Source of the DNA: Angomonas deanei
Taxonomy: Eukaryota > Euglenozoa > Kinetoplastea > Trypanosomatida > Trypanosomatidae
NCBI GenBank assembly: GCA_903995115.1
Contig: LR877156.1
Coordinates: forward strand, 434,001 to 498,000
DNA: 64,000 bases
Reading direction: 5' to 3'
The translations under genes were made by a program, and so were the position numbers. Below, in pieces: positions 44,310-53,605 of the stretch. Positions within the stretch are counted from its first letter, which is position 1. The number at the start of each line of letters is the position of its first letter. The notes below the pieces were generated by a model. The model had not been told where the DNA came from and made no database searches. It was given only the letters and a program-made list of their open reading frames with translations.

Positions 44310-46058
44310 TTATGCTTTTTTACATTTATCGGTGTGACACGTGGGGTTCAGCAGTGTGCTGCCAGGAAATGCGGCGGCTTCGCTGAGGACAGGCGAGTTG
44401 GCCCAGGACGGCGGCACACAACCGCACCACTTGTTGCCGTCAATCTTCAGCGTCTCCAAGTTGAGCGTGCTCCACGACTCCGCCAGTCTCCCCTCAAAGT
44501 TATTGTTGCGCAGCTCGACCACCCTCAGCTTGGGCATGGAGGAACCGTACCAGTTCGGGAGACTCTTCTCCAGCTTGGCATCGTTGATGTAGAGCTCCTC
44601 CAGCGAATACATCGTCATCCACTTGGACGGCAGCGAGCCCTTCACCTTGGTGCTGGACAGGTTAAGAAATTTGAGCTTTCCCAGATATTTCCAGTCACTC
44701 GGCAGGTCGTGGTCCACCTTGGTATCGGAAAGATCCAACGTTTCCAAGTTCGTCAAGTGCTTCCAATCACTAGGGAGCTTGTCGTCGACGTCCGTGTGGG
44801 AAAGGTTAATGTACCGTAGTTGCGTCAAATCCTCCCAGTCCTCCTCCACATCGCCGTGCACATTGTTGTTGGAAAGGTCAACGTACACCACTTTGGAGCA
44901 GTGACCCCAGTCGTCGTCCGCCTCCGGCATCTCCCCGAACAGGCCTTGGTTGGAGAGTTCGATGCGAACCTCGTGGTCCTTGGGGCCCACCCGCTGGCAG
45001 ACAATGTGCGGCCACTCACAGTAGTTGGCCGATATACCCCAGATGGAGCGTAGCGTCGGGAAGGCGTCCATGAATTCATTCAGCAGCTTGCGTGTGCACA
45101 CATCATTACCGTCGATGGGCTCCTCCGGTTCCTTCTCCCCCGACTGCTGCGAAGAGGACGAGCTAGAACCTTCATCGTGGTAGGAAGAAGAAGAAGCATC
45201 GCCCTCGGAGCGGTCTGATTGCGCTGACGAATCATCGCCATCGGGGAGAGGTGAAATGGAGTGCGACTCAGGGGGGTTCGCGGGGCACTTGTTGTACTCC
45301 AGGCAGGTCGATGTCTTGCAGTCCGCCGTTATCATACTTCGATCCAGGAGGGCCACCGTCATGATGATGCTGCCGGCCGACGGCATCCAGGCGCCTGGTG
45401 GGCACCCACAAAAGTGGTTCTTGGTTAGGTCAAACGCTCGGAGGGTCTTGAACTTCCCCCACGTATCGGGCAGTAGACCGTAGAAATTATTAAAGGAGAA
45501 GTTGGCCACCTGCAAGCGTGGCAAGTTGCTCGGCAGCCACCGGGGAATACTCTCACACGCGGCGGTGTTGTAGATATTGACGGTTTCCAGCTCATGCATT
45601 TCCTGCCACACAGCAGGGATTCTTCCCGTGAGAGACGTGCGACTGAGGTCCAGTGACCGCATGTGCACCAAGTACCGCCAGCTTGGGTCAAAGTCCCCGC
45701 TCAGCCCGCGGTTGTCCGACAGGTTGACCTCCGTTACGAGTACATAGTATCCCCACTCCGGGCTGACGGAGGGTAGGGCACCGTGAAGATTTCGGTTACT
45801 CAGGTCGATGCGCACCTCCTGGGTCTGCTTGTCGCACGTGATGCCGGTCCAGGTGCAGTAGTCGTCCCCGGTCCATAGCGTCTCCGCATCGTCAAAGCAG
45901 TCTCGAAATCCCTTCAGAAACTCCGTCGTCGCCGCCTTGGGGGACTTGTCAGGCGCGGCGGCGGCTATGTTGACAAACACAAACGAGGTGACACCGAGCG
46001 CCAGTATGTTGACGCAGACGGTGACCACCACGATCAAAATAACAGTTTTCAGGATCAT
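44310..46058 (-). CDS. GP46/PSA-like leucine-rich surface protein with a duplicated module
   Basis: 582 residues from the ATG at 46058 (MILKTVILIVVVTVCVNILALGV); 37 upstream codons are spacer. The N-terminus is a signal peptide or signal anchor (about 3-33). Two similar modules follow. Each starts with a cap of the promastigote-surface-antigen kind (FLKGFRDCFDDAETLW then YCTWTGITC, about 48-80; LLNEFMDAFPTLRSIW then YCEWPHIVC, about 325-355) and continues with LRRs of the form VxxVDLSNNNxxGxxxxxW. Between them is a Ser/Glu-rich linker (about 263-318). Each module ends with a Cys-rich cap (CGCPPGAW; CGCVPPSW, then CHTDKCKKA). Unlike PSA, the C-terminus has no hydrophobic GPI-attachment tail. 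Likely secreted or anchored by its N-terminus. Confidence 0.8.
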   Translation of the reverse strand: MILKTVILIVVVTVCVNILALGVTSFVFVNIAAAAPDKSPKAATTEFLKGFRDCFDDAETLWTGDDYCTWTGITCDKQTQEVRIDLSNRNLHGALPSVSPEWGYYVLVTEVNLSDNRGLSGDFDPSWRYLVHMRSLDLSRTSLTGRIPAVWQEMHELETVNIYNTAACESIPRWLPSNLPRLQVANFSFNNFYGLLPDTWGKFKTLRAFDLTKNHFCGCPPGAWMPSAGSIIMTVALLDRSMITADCKTSTCLEYNKCPANPPESHSISPLPDGDDSSAQSDRSEGDASSSSYHDEGSSSSSSQQSGEKEPEEPIDGNDVCTRKLLNEFMDAFPTLRSIWGISANYCEWPHIVCQRVGPKDHEVRIELSNQGLFGEMPEADDDWGHCSKVVYVDLSNNNVHGDVEEDWEDLTQLRYINLSHTDVDDKLPSDWKHLTNLETLDLSDTKVDHDLPSDWKYLGKLKFLNLSSTKVKGSLPSKWMTMYSLEELYINDAKLEKSLPNWYGSSMPKLRVVELRNNNFEGRLAESWSTLNLETLKIDGNKWCGCVPPSWANSPVLSEAAAFPGSTLLNPTCHTDKCKKA

Positions 46059-46315
46059 TTTTGTAAGTAGTGAATTTTCTTCGAATACTCTGGCAATGAG
46101 GTGAAAGTGGGGAAAGAAAGGAGAGATGATGTGGATGACGTACCTGTATCCTACAGTAGACTGACACACTTTCGATTGGATACAGCATACAACAAAAGAG
46201 AATGCGGTCTCAAGACATCTGACACAAAAAATGAGTGTGGGTCATCCTCACTTTCCCATGGAAAGTTCCTCATTGGGTATAAATCGAGGCACTTTGATGG
46301 TGGCAAGGGATTTCA

Positions 46316-47707
46316 TTACTTTGTTTTACGCCTCTTCCGTCGGTGCGACGTGGACGACTCGCTGCTGCTCGTTAGACTCTCGCTACTGCTCTCCGTGTCA
46401 TCGTCGTCATCGCTGTAATCACTTTCGTCCGACTCCGACGGCAAAACCGAAATCGGCCGAACCCGCTTTCTATCCACATCCGGACCCCCGTCTCGCTGCA
46501 CTATTCTGAACTTGCTGGGATCGTCATTTTGATACTGAATCATCGCCCCTTTCAGGGACTTCTCCGCGAAACAAACGGAGTAGGTAGACCCCTTCGCACT
46601 GGGGTCATTTTTCAGCAGCGAGTCTGGTATTTTGACCTTGCGTTCCTTGTCCACAAACGCCTTCTCCAGCAGCTGCGCCACGGCGAGGGAGTACTTACGC
46701 CACGACTTGGGGTCACTGTCGCTACCGTTCGAGTGGCACTTCCACTTCCAGAAACCAATCGCGCCTGTCTTTTGAGGAGCGGCGGTGGGAATGGGCGCCG
46801 CCTTCTCCGCTGCGGCCATACCGAACGGTGTGACGGGTTTGGGCTCCGGCGGTGGGGCCTCCACTTTGGGTTTCGCCTCAAAAGAGCTGGTTTCCAGTTT
46901 GGTAGCCGTCCCGAAAGGAATTACTGTTGGGGCAGACGGCTCCGGCGGGGAAGGGACCACCGCCTTCTTGGGGGCCTCTGCGGTGGTCTTGACCTCCGTT
47001 TCCTTTTCCTCGGTTTCAAACTGCTTTCGTGTCGCCTCCTGTCGCTGTTTCTGCATCGCATCATCGAGGATCCCCTTCCACCCCGTCGCCGTGGATGGCT
47101 TCTCGGCCTCTTTGGCATCGTCCTCCAGGTCGGTCATGGTGGGGACGGCCAGGGAGATGCTCGCCGGGACGTCCATACTGGCGGCGGTTTCCGTCGCGTG
47201 TTGCTGCACCCCTTCGTAGCGGATATCGAGCACCGGTAGGCCAAGCTCGGGCGGGAAGAAAAGGGTGGAGGCGCCAATCTGCGAGAGCGCTGGAGGAACT
47301 GCAATAGCGGTGGAGTCTGTGTAGGGGATTAAGACGGAAGTGTTTCCCTGTACAACCGCCTCACTGACGTTATTGGCGGGCGTGAAGGTGAGGAGGTTGG
47401 GCGTCGAGAGAAAAGCGCACATCAGCTTCTCCATGTCGTCTGTGACGTCTCCTTCCACATTCACTTTGGGAACAGCAATGCTTTTTGAAAAGAAGGTGGG
47501 ATTCCGCCCTAACTGGCCGACCGACAGGACATTTTTTTTATCGTCCCACAACAGGCCAATCTGGTGCCGTGCAATGTACTTGGACTGTGCTATACTCTGG
47601 CTGGTCGGGAGAGACTTACCTCTACCTATAATGTAGAGTGTGTTGGGCTTCGTGATGTGCAGGACGTGCTTGTCCGACCGCACGACAGCAAAAGAGCCTT
47701 TGGACAT
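46316..47707 (-). CDS. FHA-WWE domain protein, likely nuclear
   Basis: 463 residues. The N-terminus resembles an FHA domain (about 8-115): YIIGRGKSLPTS, then KYIARHQIGLLWDD, matching the GR...SxxH core that binds phosphothreonine. Residues 200-310 are Pro/Ala/Lys/Glu-rich and disordered. A WWE domain lies at about 318-405 (GFWKWKCHSNGS, WRKYSLAVAQLLEKAF, GSTYSVCFAEKSLKGAMIQYQ, FRIVQRD); such domains bind poly-ADP-ribose or support ubiquitin ligases. The C-terminus has an acidic Ser run and ends RRKRRKTK, a nuclear-localisation-like signal. FHA plus WWE in one protein suggests reading of phospho-threonine and ADP-ribose marks at DNA damage sites (inference). I know of no named member of this arrangement in trypanosomatids. 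Confidence 0.65.
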   Translation of the reverse strand: MSKGSFAVVRSDKHVLHITKPNTLYIIGRGKSLPTSQSIAQSKYIARHQIGLLWDDKKNVLSVGQLGRNPTFFSKSIAVPKVNVEGDVTDDMEKLMCAFLSTPNLLTFTPANNVSEAVVQGNTSVLIPYTDSTAIAVPPALSQIGASTLFFPPELGLPVLDIRYEGVQQHATETAASMDVPASISLAVPTMTDLEDDAKEAEKPSTATGWKGILDDAMQKQRQEATRKQFETEEKETEVKTTAEAPKKAVVPSPPEPSAPTVIPFGTATKLETSSFEAKPKVEAPPPEPKPVTPFGMAAAEKAAPIPTAAPQKTGAIGFWKWKCHSNGSDSDPKSWRKYSLAVAQLLEKAFVDKERKVKIPDSLLKNDPSAKGSTYSVCFAEKSLKGAMIQYQNDDPSKFRIVQRDGGPDVDRKRVRPISVLPSESDESDYSDDDDDTESSSESLTSSSESSTSHRRKRRKTK

Positions 47708-47944
47708 TTTTTTGATACGACTATTTTTGCAATCTTGTAGATAGGTAATACGATAGGAAAGTGATAAAGAGACTTATAACAAGACACCCATCGATTCACC
47801 CGAATACAATGATTCTCTTTAAAATAGAAAAGCAAACTGGTAGATCACCACAGTTGGAATAAGAAGCATCGTGCTTTAATATGATGTCACACAAAAACCA
47901 ACGTCCGCGGCGAACGGTGCACAGATGTATAGGACTGTTCCCGG

Positions 47945-49261
47945 TCACCTGGACGCATAACGGAGCGCCCCTCGCTCCTCTCCGCTCTCGACAAACCCTT
48001 GAAGCTCGTCGGCGCTCATGGCATCGAACACGGTCTCCATATCGGCCTGATAGCGGTCTAGCGGCGGAGGAGGGGCGCCGGGGGCACTCTTTTTAAAGAA
48101 GGCTAGCCCAGCCCTTGGTGGGGCCTTCACCGCCCGGTTGGGGACGCCAATGACGGAGAGACCTTCTCCAGAAGAGTGGTCCGCCTCCTTCTGACGGGCC
48201 TGCTCCATTTCTTCTAGCAGCTCAGCAGGGTACGCCCAGCCATCCTTGTCCACGACGGTCTGTGTGCTGGGCGGAGGCTCCTCCTCGCTGGACCACTCGC
48301 TGATGCTATCCTCCTCGCCACCAAAGTAGTTGGATTGAATACCTTCCAGCACACCTTGCTGTACGCCACCGCTATTGTCCGTCTTTTCCTCCTCGCTATC
48401 GTCGATCACCTCCACGTCCTGCGGGACCCCAGATGAGCCAGTCGTATTGGGAAGAAGAATGTTGTGAAAGGTGGCGTCGAGGGTGCGCTGTGTCGAGCGG
48501 GACACGGCAGCTTGTGCCCTTGAGGACGTCCGGTGAGCCTGCGGTGGCGCAGACACGAACTCCACCGTGTTGAGCGGCCGACGGGCACTGGCAGCGGACT
48601 TGGCGGAGCTTCGTTTTGGCCGTGCGGGTGGGGCCGCCTTCCGTTGCGAACGGGCCGGCGTTTCAACCGGCCTCCGCTCCTTGATTTGCTCCCACATTTT
48701 GTGCGCGGTGGTCCCCTTGTACTTTTGGTTATTGTACACCAAAACACGGCGTCTTCCCTTTACAAACCAACTATATGGGAAGAGGGACCCATCCTCTTGC
48801 AGCGGCAAGGTGGCGCCCCTACCAGTCCCAGTTTTTGTTTTCCGCTTACTTGTTTTGGTCGACGGAGCGCGACCCCGTTTTCGTCCTGTCGTGGTCGGCT
48901 CGCTGGGAATAGATCCAAAGTTATGATCTGCGTGGGATGTCGTCACCACCGTGTCCCCAAGACGCCTCACCTTCTTGTCGGCCGTGGAGGAATGGGGCGC
49001 CTGGTTTGGGGTCTTGTAGAGAGCCGACTTGTGCTTCATTTCACTGATACGGAGTATACTCCCCCCGTACCCACCGGCATTGTCATCGGAAGGGGTGTTA
49101 TGTGGTTCTGGTATCGGACGGCTCACCGTATTCAAAGGATTAGCCGTCGCTGTATGCGTATCTATGGTAGGCTCTACATTGGGAGAAGGGGTGGCGATAC
49201 CTGGCGGTGGTACCGCACAGTGAAACGCGACCCCAAATTTGAACTGCCTTTTACCGGACAT
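47945..49261 (-). CDS. Basic, mostly disordered protein with PIP-like and SIM-like motifs
   Basis: 438 residues from the ATG at 49261 (MSGKRQFKFGVAFHC); the frame upstream of it has no ATG. Mostly low-complexity: Pro/Ser/Thr/Lys/Arg-rich to about 150, with GRKRGRAPSTKTSKRKTK like a nuclear signal. One ordered block (LFPYSWFVKGRRRVLVYNNQKYKG and MWEQIKERRP, about 155-195). Then TQRTLDATF (about 260-268), near a PCNA-interacting box but with Thr where one aromatic is expected, and DVEVIDDSEEE (about 283-293), a good SUMO-interacting-like motif. The C-terminus (DRYQADMETVFDAMSADELQGFVESGEERG) is a short acidic helix. Function not recognised; a nuclear, chromatin or replication-linked role is a guess from the motifs. 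Confidence 0.6.
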   Translation of the reverse strand: MSGKRQFKFGVAFHCAVPPPGIATPSPNVEPTIDTHTATANPLNTVSRPIPEPHNTPSDDNAGGYGGSILRISEMKHKSALYKTPNQAPHSSTADKKVRRLGDTVVTTSHADHNFGSIPSEPTTTGRKRGRAPSTKTSKRKTKTGTGRGATLPLQEDGSLFPYSWFVKGRRRVLVYNNQKYKGTTAHKMWEQIKERRPVETPARSQRKAAPPARPKRSSAKSAASARRPLNTVEFVSAPPQAHRTSSRAQAAVSRSTQRTLDATFHNILLPNTTGSSGVPQDVEVIDDSEEEKTDNSGGVQQGVLEGIQSNYFGGEEDSISEWSSEEEPPPSTQTVVDKDGWAYPAELLEEMEQARQKEADHSSGEGLSVIGVPNRAVKAPPRAGLAFFKKSAPGAPPPPLDRYQADMETVFDAMSADELQGFVESGEERGALRYASR

Positions 49262-49522
49262 CACAAACGAACATGGAATTGTACTGTTGGCAATAAAAGA
49301 TGGTGAAGGTGGAAAAAGTGGGTGATTTGGAGTAGTATTATTGGAAGAAGTCAACCAGCAAACTACTTAACACACATAACAGGCACTGCTCTTCATTTTT
49401 GTCTTGTATACATGGTAAAATAAAACGGAAACTAGAATTGTGTAGCATATATAGTAAATTTGAATACATGTGTTAAAAAAGCGAGAGGAGGTAAATATAA
49501 TGCATTCCGTATTTTTTCCTGC

Positions 49523-50182
49523 TTAGGGATAATAGCGCGACTTTCCCCAGTTCGTGCCCTTTTCGGGTAATGTGTTCTCGTGCGGGGGCGCCTCATCCTC
49601 GTTGTAGTGCTGCCCAGTACGGAGGGCGTGGTGGGTGCTAGACTCGTAAGTGGGCGCCAGACGGAGGAGCGTGTTGTCCACCGCCTTCGGTGCCGTCCAA
49701 GGCTCGGGGGTGCCGGTGTAGTTGGAGCCGCCCGTTTCCGGGGGCACCTCCCTCGCGTGTCCGGGGTGGTTCAGCCGCTGCTCCGGGTTGGGGATTTGGT
49801 TGGGAATCGTGTCCAGCGCGGTCGCCTCGGGGTCAAACGGTGCTCCCTCCGAACTCGCTAGCACCACAGGGCCGTTACCCCCGTTAGAGTCCGTCAAGGC
49901 GTTCGGGTCCCCGTCCTTCGCGTCGCCCTCTACCTTGTCGGTGGACTTGAGCACCGTCGTCCCGTAGCGAGACTTGCCGTAGAGGGTGCGGGCGGGGTGA
50001 CGCTGCTGTCCTACAGAGCGCGTCGCATCAAACCCGTCCTCCTCCTTGGGCTCAAACTTGTTGTCCACGCTGGTGTAGAACTCACCACCTGGCATTGGGT
50101 TGGTCCAGTACGTGCCAGCGTGGTTGATGAAGGTATCACGACCCGTACCGTCGTTGTGGTACTTGGGAAGGGGTGCTGACAT
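49523..50182 (-). CDS. Short Gly/Pro-rich protein, possible axonemal microtubule inner protein
   Basis: 219 residues, no membrane segment, no cofactor motif. The N-terminal 80 residues contain HNDGTGRDTFI and a tail ends NWGKSRYYP; the sequence DGTGRDxYI near the N-terminus and scattered aromatic and Pro-rich linear segments are common in ciliary microtubule inner proteins. The middle is Gly/Pro/Asn-rich with little secondary structure (VEGDAKDGDPNALTDSNGG). This resemblance is loose, so the role is only suggested. A YGKSRYGTTV segment near residue 70 echoes the terminal GKSRYYP, perhaps an internal repeat of a binding motif. Confidence 0.5.
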   Translation of the reverse strand: MSAPLPKYHNDGTGRDTFINHAGTYWTNPMPGGEFYTSVDNKFEPKEEDGFDATRSVGQQRHPARTLYGKSRYGTTVLKSTDKVEGDAKDGDPNALTDSNGGNGPVVLASSEGAPFDPEATALDTIPNQIPNPEQRLNHPGHAREVPPETGGSNYTGTPEPWTAPKAVDNTLLRLAPTYESSTHHALRTGQHYNEDEAPPHENTLPEKGTNWGKSRYYP

Positions 50183-50403
50183 TTCTTTGTGGATAAAAAG
50201 AGTATCGTATCAAAAAAGAAACGAACTTGTACAAATAAAGGAGAAGGGGGAAAGAGAGGGTACGTAAGGTACTGCAAAAGTGGTTCACGTATAGAGGTTT
50301 GTTCGAAACAAGTAGACCCCGTCCATGCAAAATTATACGAACAGTCACAGCGATAGTACACGGGGTGCGAAAGACAGCATGTAAACGATACAATTCAGCA
50401 TTG

Positions 50404-50679
50404 TTATTTCTTTTTCTTCTTCTGACGCTGCTTTTGACTTTCCTGGATATTCTTGTCCAACTTTTTCTTTTCTTCATCCAGACCTATATGTTTGCGCGAC
50501 TTTCGCTGTGCGATCGCGTCCGCCGTCGCCTGACGGTGCGACTCGTTCTTGCAAGCATCCCCACACCCGTGCACTTCGGGTAGCAGGTGCTGGGCACAGA
50601 AGCGCTTGTCACAGTATTCGCACTTTGGTAGCGCCATGTACGCCATGTTACTACACGACGGCGCGCAGCACGGCTCCAT
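50404..50679 (-). CDS. Small AN1-type zinc-finger protein
   Basis: 91 residues. The N-terminal half has eight Cys/His arranged as in AN1 fingers: CCAPSC, CEYCDKRFCAQH and HGCGDAC, from about 4 to 43, followed by a Lys-rich coiled-coil tail (LDEEKKKLDKNIQ and KQRQKKKKK). AN1 proteins link to ubiquitin, proteasome or Cdc48 functions. Short but with clear start and stop, and lying in the same strand and spacing as its neighbours, so a real gene is likely. Confidence 0.7.
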   Translation of the reverse strand: MEPCCAPSCSNMAYMALPKCEYCDKRFCAQHLLPEVHGCGDACKNESHRQATADAIAQRKSRKHIGLDEEKKKLDKNIQESQKQRQKKKKK

Positions 50680-50828
50680 TGCAGCTTATTTTGGTTGTAC
50701 GATCCTTGTAAAGGTAGACAAGGGGGAAAAAGGCGTACCTCAGTCGCAACAAGCGTAAAGATCAACGAGGAATAAGCAGTTCCACTGTATCACAAATAAT
50801 AATAGTGGTAAAAATGGATGGTAGGCAA

Positions 50829-53173
50829 TTAATTCGCCTCCTCTTCCATGTCCTCATTGTACCGAATCGTGGAACCAAACGGCTCTGGCTGCCGCTCTGC
50901 TATAATCTGTGCCGACTCCGACAGCAGTCGTCGCAATGTGATGTGATCAATCACGTGATCCCGTGAGGTTTCCCGGGGCGTGCTGCTACCGTTGATGGAG
51001 GTGCCACTTCGCAGCTCACTCAGCTCGACCCCGCCGTAGCCTTGCTGCTCACGGAGCCGCTCCCACGACATCGGGGTCTTGTTCCCGAACACACTCCGTT
51101 GCGCCCCATTACGGCCCATCTCATGTTCCTCGTCGACGGCACGGCAGGATTCATCCAGAAAGTTGCCTTCAAAGTACGCCTTAATCTGATCTTGCGAGAA
51201 TACACCTTCCAAAACCTGCATGAACCCCAAAAGGGCAGGGCGGGTGAGGTGATTATGACAGAGGTAGAGCGTCAGCGGGCACCCCGCCGCCTCCCTCCTT
51301 GCCAGGTTGTCCTCTGCTGAATGGACTTCAGTTGCCTCGCCGCCTCCTTCACCACATGGTCTTGTAGCCCACACTTTTCAACATACAGACGGAACGGCGC
51401 ATCGGGGGAGAGGAAGTCGGACGTACACTGACAACGTGTCACACTGTTCCGAATGACGTCCACCATCCCGCCAATGTTGCCGTCTGTTACGAGGTGGTTC
51501 TCCGAAATATCAAGCAGGGAGAGGAATGGAAGAGGGTACTTTCCGCGACGGTCCGCTGAGCTGTCCTTGACAAAAGTGGGAATACGCTTGTTCATGTGTG
51601 AGATGCGCTCCGCCAAGGCATTGTTGTCCCCATCACACTGAAGGCGCTGCTCAAAGTCGTTGAAGGTCTCAAATGGGCGCAGCAGCATATTGAACAGCAA
51701 AAGGGAAGCAGGGCCCATCCCCACACAGCGCAGTCGGATTTCTTTCATAAACACAAAGTAGTGGTTCGACAGCTCAATGTACTTGCCGAGATCGTTCTCC
51801 TCGTCGACCTCGATGGATTGACTGTAAAAGAAGGAAATGTAGTCAAAGTTCAACATTAATCGCAACATGTCGCACACGCCCTTGTCGCCAATGTTTATAT
51901 TGTAGCTGAAATCAATCACCGTGAGGTGACTCCCCACCGTAAAGAGCGGTGTGATTGGCGAGTCTGGCAGTCGGGGGCGCATTTGCGACACAAAAAACTG
52001 TCGTACGTTGTAGGTAGGCCGAGGCGGGGACGACGTCTTCACCCCAATCCCGTCCTCCCCATCTCGTGTCAGGCAGGTGGCGCTGAACAACAAGTCGTTG
52101 TAGAGTTGTATCTTCACGCCGTAGTCTTGGAAGAAGAAAAAGAGCGAGTTGCGCACAATCAGGTCCGACATGGCGCAACACTGCAGTTGCATATCCACTC
52201 GAGTCCGGTCGGGACGAGGAAAGTTGAGTCCATCGCATGGTTGAAGGCAATTCGCCAGCGTGTGCATCGGCAGATTGAGCCCACTGACCTTGTTGAACAC
52301 TAGGCTGTTGGAGACGTCGATGATGTGCACCAACGGCAAGGGGAAGGAGTGGTGTCGGAAGTCACACAGCAGTGCGATGAGTGACTCCTCCACCGCGCTC
52401 GTGAGGTAATTGTTAGAGAGGCAGAGTTCGTCCACAAGGACGGAGGCGTACGCGTCGGCGGTGTCCAGTTTACCCCAGTAGGCACTCATCTTCGTGCACA
52501 TGGCAGAGAAGCCAACGTCCGTCAGCAGCACATCACTCACATCCAGTACGGTGAGGTGGCGGATACCGGTGCCTTTGGCGGGCCACAGCACGTCCGCCAA
52601 GATACGAATCCCGACATCACCGAGCGACGTGTGCGACAGGTTAATGCGCTGCACATTACACGGGATAGGGAAGTGTGTCTGCTGCCGTAGGATCCACTCC
52701 AGCCAAGACGCGAGCAGTCGCTTGTTTAGCTCCCCGTGAAATGAGACATTGATCTCCTCAATCCCGCCGGCAAAGGAGGTACAGAATCGCCTCACGGTGT
52801 CCACCAGTTCGCTCGCCATGCTCCCCAAGTCCACCTCGCTGCTTAGCAGCAAGGAGTTATCGAGGGACACCAGAGGTGGAGGGCGAAATACTTTTCCGGC
52901 GTCCCTCGACGGTGCTTCGCACTCTCCCTGTCGTGCCGCTTCCTCGCACCATGTCATGAGGTAGGAGGGAAGGGAGGTTTTTGTGGCGCAGTAGTCCGGT
53001 CCACAGGAGGCAATACCCTCGTCGTCGGAGGCTAATAGTAGTTCCTGCTCTCTTCTCATCACATCCGAGACGAGCAACTCACTTTCTAGTAATTCTTCGA
53101 TATCCCCTTCCACCGTAAGGGGATCGGCGTTTCTCGTGTACAGATACGAGAATACATTGAACAGGACATTCAT
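50829..53173 (-). CDS. Leucine-rich repeat protein, interrupted by one apparent frameshift
   Basis: Two overlapping frames together encode a protein of about 780 residues. The first (ATG at 53173, MNVLFNVFSYLYTR) carries RNI-type repeats, e.g. VQRINLSHTSLGDVGIRILADVL, LTVLDVSDVLLTDVGFSAMC, LTVIDFSYNINIGDKGV, LPFLSLLDISENHLVTDGN. It ends abruptly at 51272 with a basic, out-of-character tail. The other frame (50829-51330) continues the repeat pattern as REAAGCPLTLYLCHNHLTRPALLGFMQVL and an acidic-Ser tail ending EPFGSTIRYNEDMEEEAN. It has no own start with support. The frames meet near 51314-51322, where one base more in the sense strand would join them. Function unknown; cytosolic LRR proteins of this shape are numerous in trypanosomatids. 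Confidence 0.72.
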
Positions 53174-53605
53174 GAGGACCACTGTTCTACAGGAATTGAC
53201 TTTTTTTTTTTTGCTAAAAAACGAAACAAGCTTTCCGCTAATTCAGGGTGGAAAATAACGGAGAAAGAGAGAAAGGGAATCATAACAAACCGAGTAGATC
53301 CATAAAAGAATCGGCGACGTTCATGTGCCACAACAAAGGGGATGTTTTACTTTAATATATTTCAATGATATTATTAACAAGTTTCTAAACAAGAAAAATA
53401 AAAAGTTCGATAAACTACGCAACAGTAACAAAATATTTCACCTTTTTTTTCTTTATCATTTTCTTCCTCTCCTTTAATGGTTGTTCGTTTATAAACACCG
53501 GGAGTTCTGAGGAACGAAAAATGAAAAAAAAAAAAAGGACAAATAAACCGTTCCTACTCGAGAAATAACTATCAAAACGACGGTTCGTTGCTACTGCGGT
53601 TCGTA
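53174..53605. other. Spacer between V-ATPase proteolipid and LRR genes
   Basis: 432 bp. Plus-strand T12 at 53201-53212 lies 28 nt upstream of the LRR start (sense A tract). Plus-strand A13 at 53524-53536 is a sense T tract near the proteolipid stop side. The rest is AT-rich with no supported gene or RNA. Confidence 0.45.

Noticed and set aside
49262-49354. Upstream extension of the disordered protein at 47945
   Set aside because: The earlier start is TTG, not ATG; the first ATG is at 49261.
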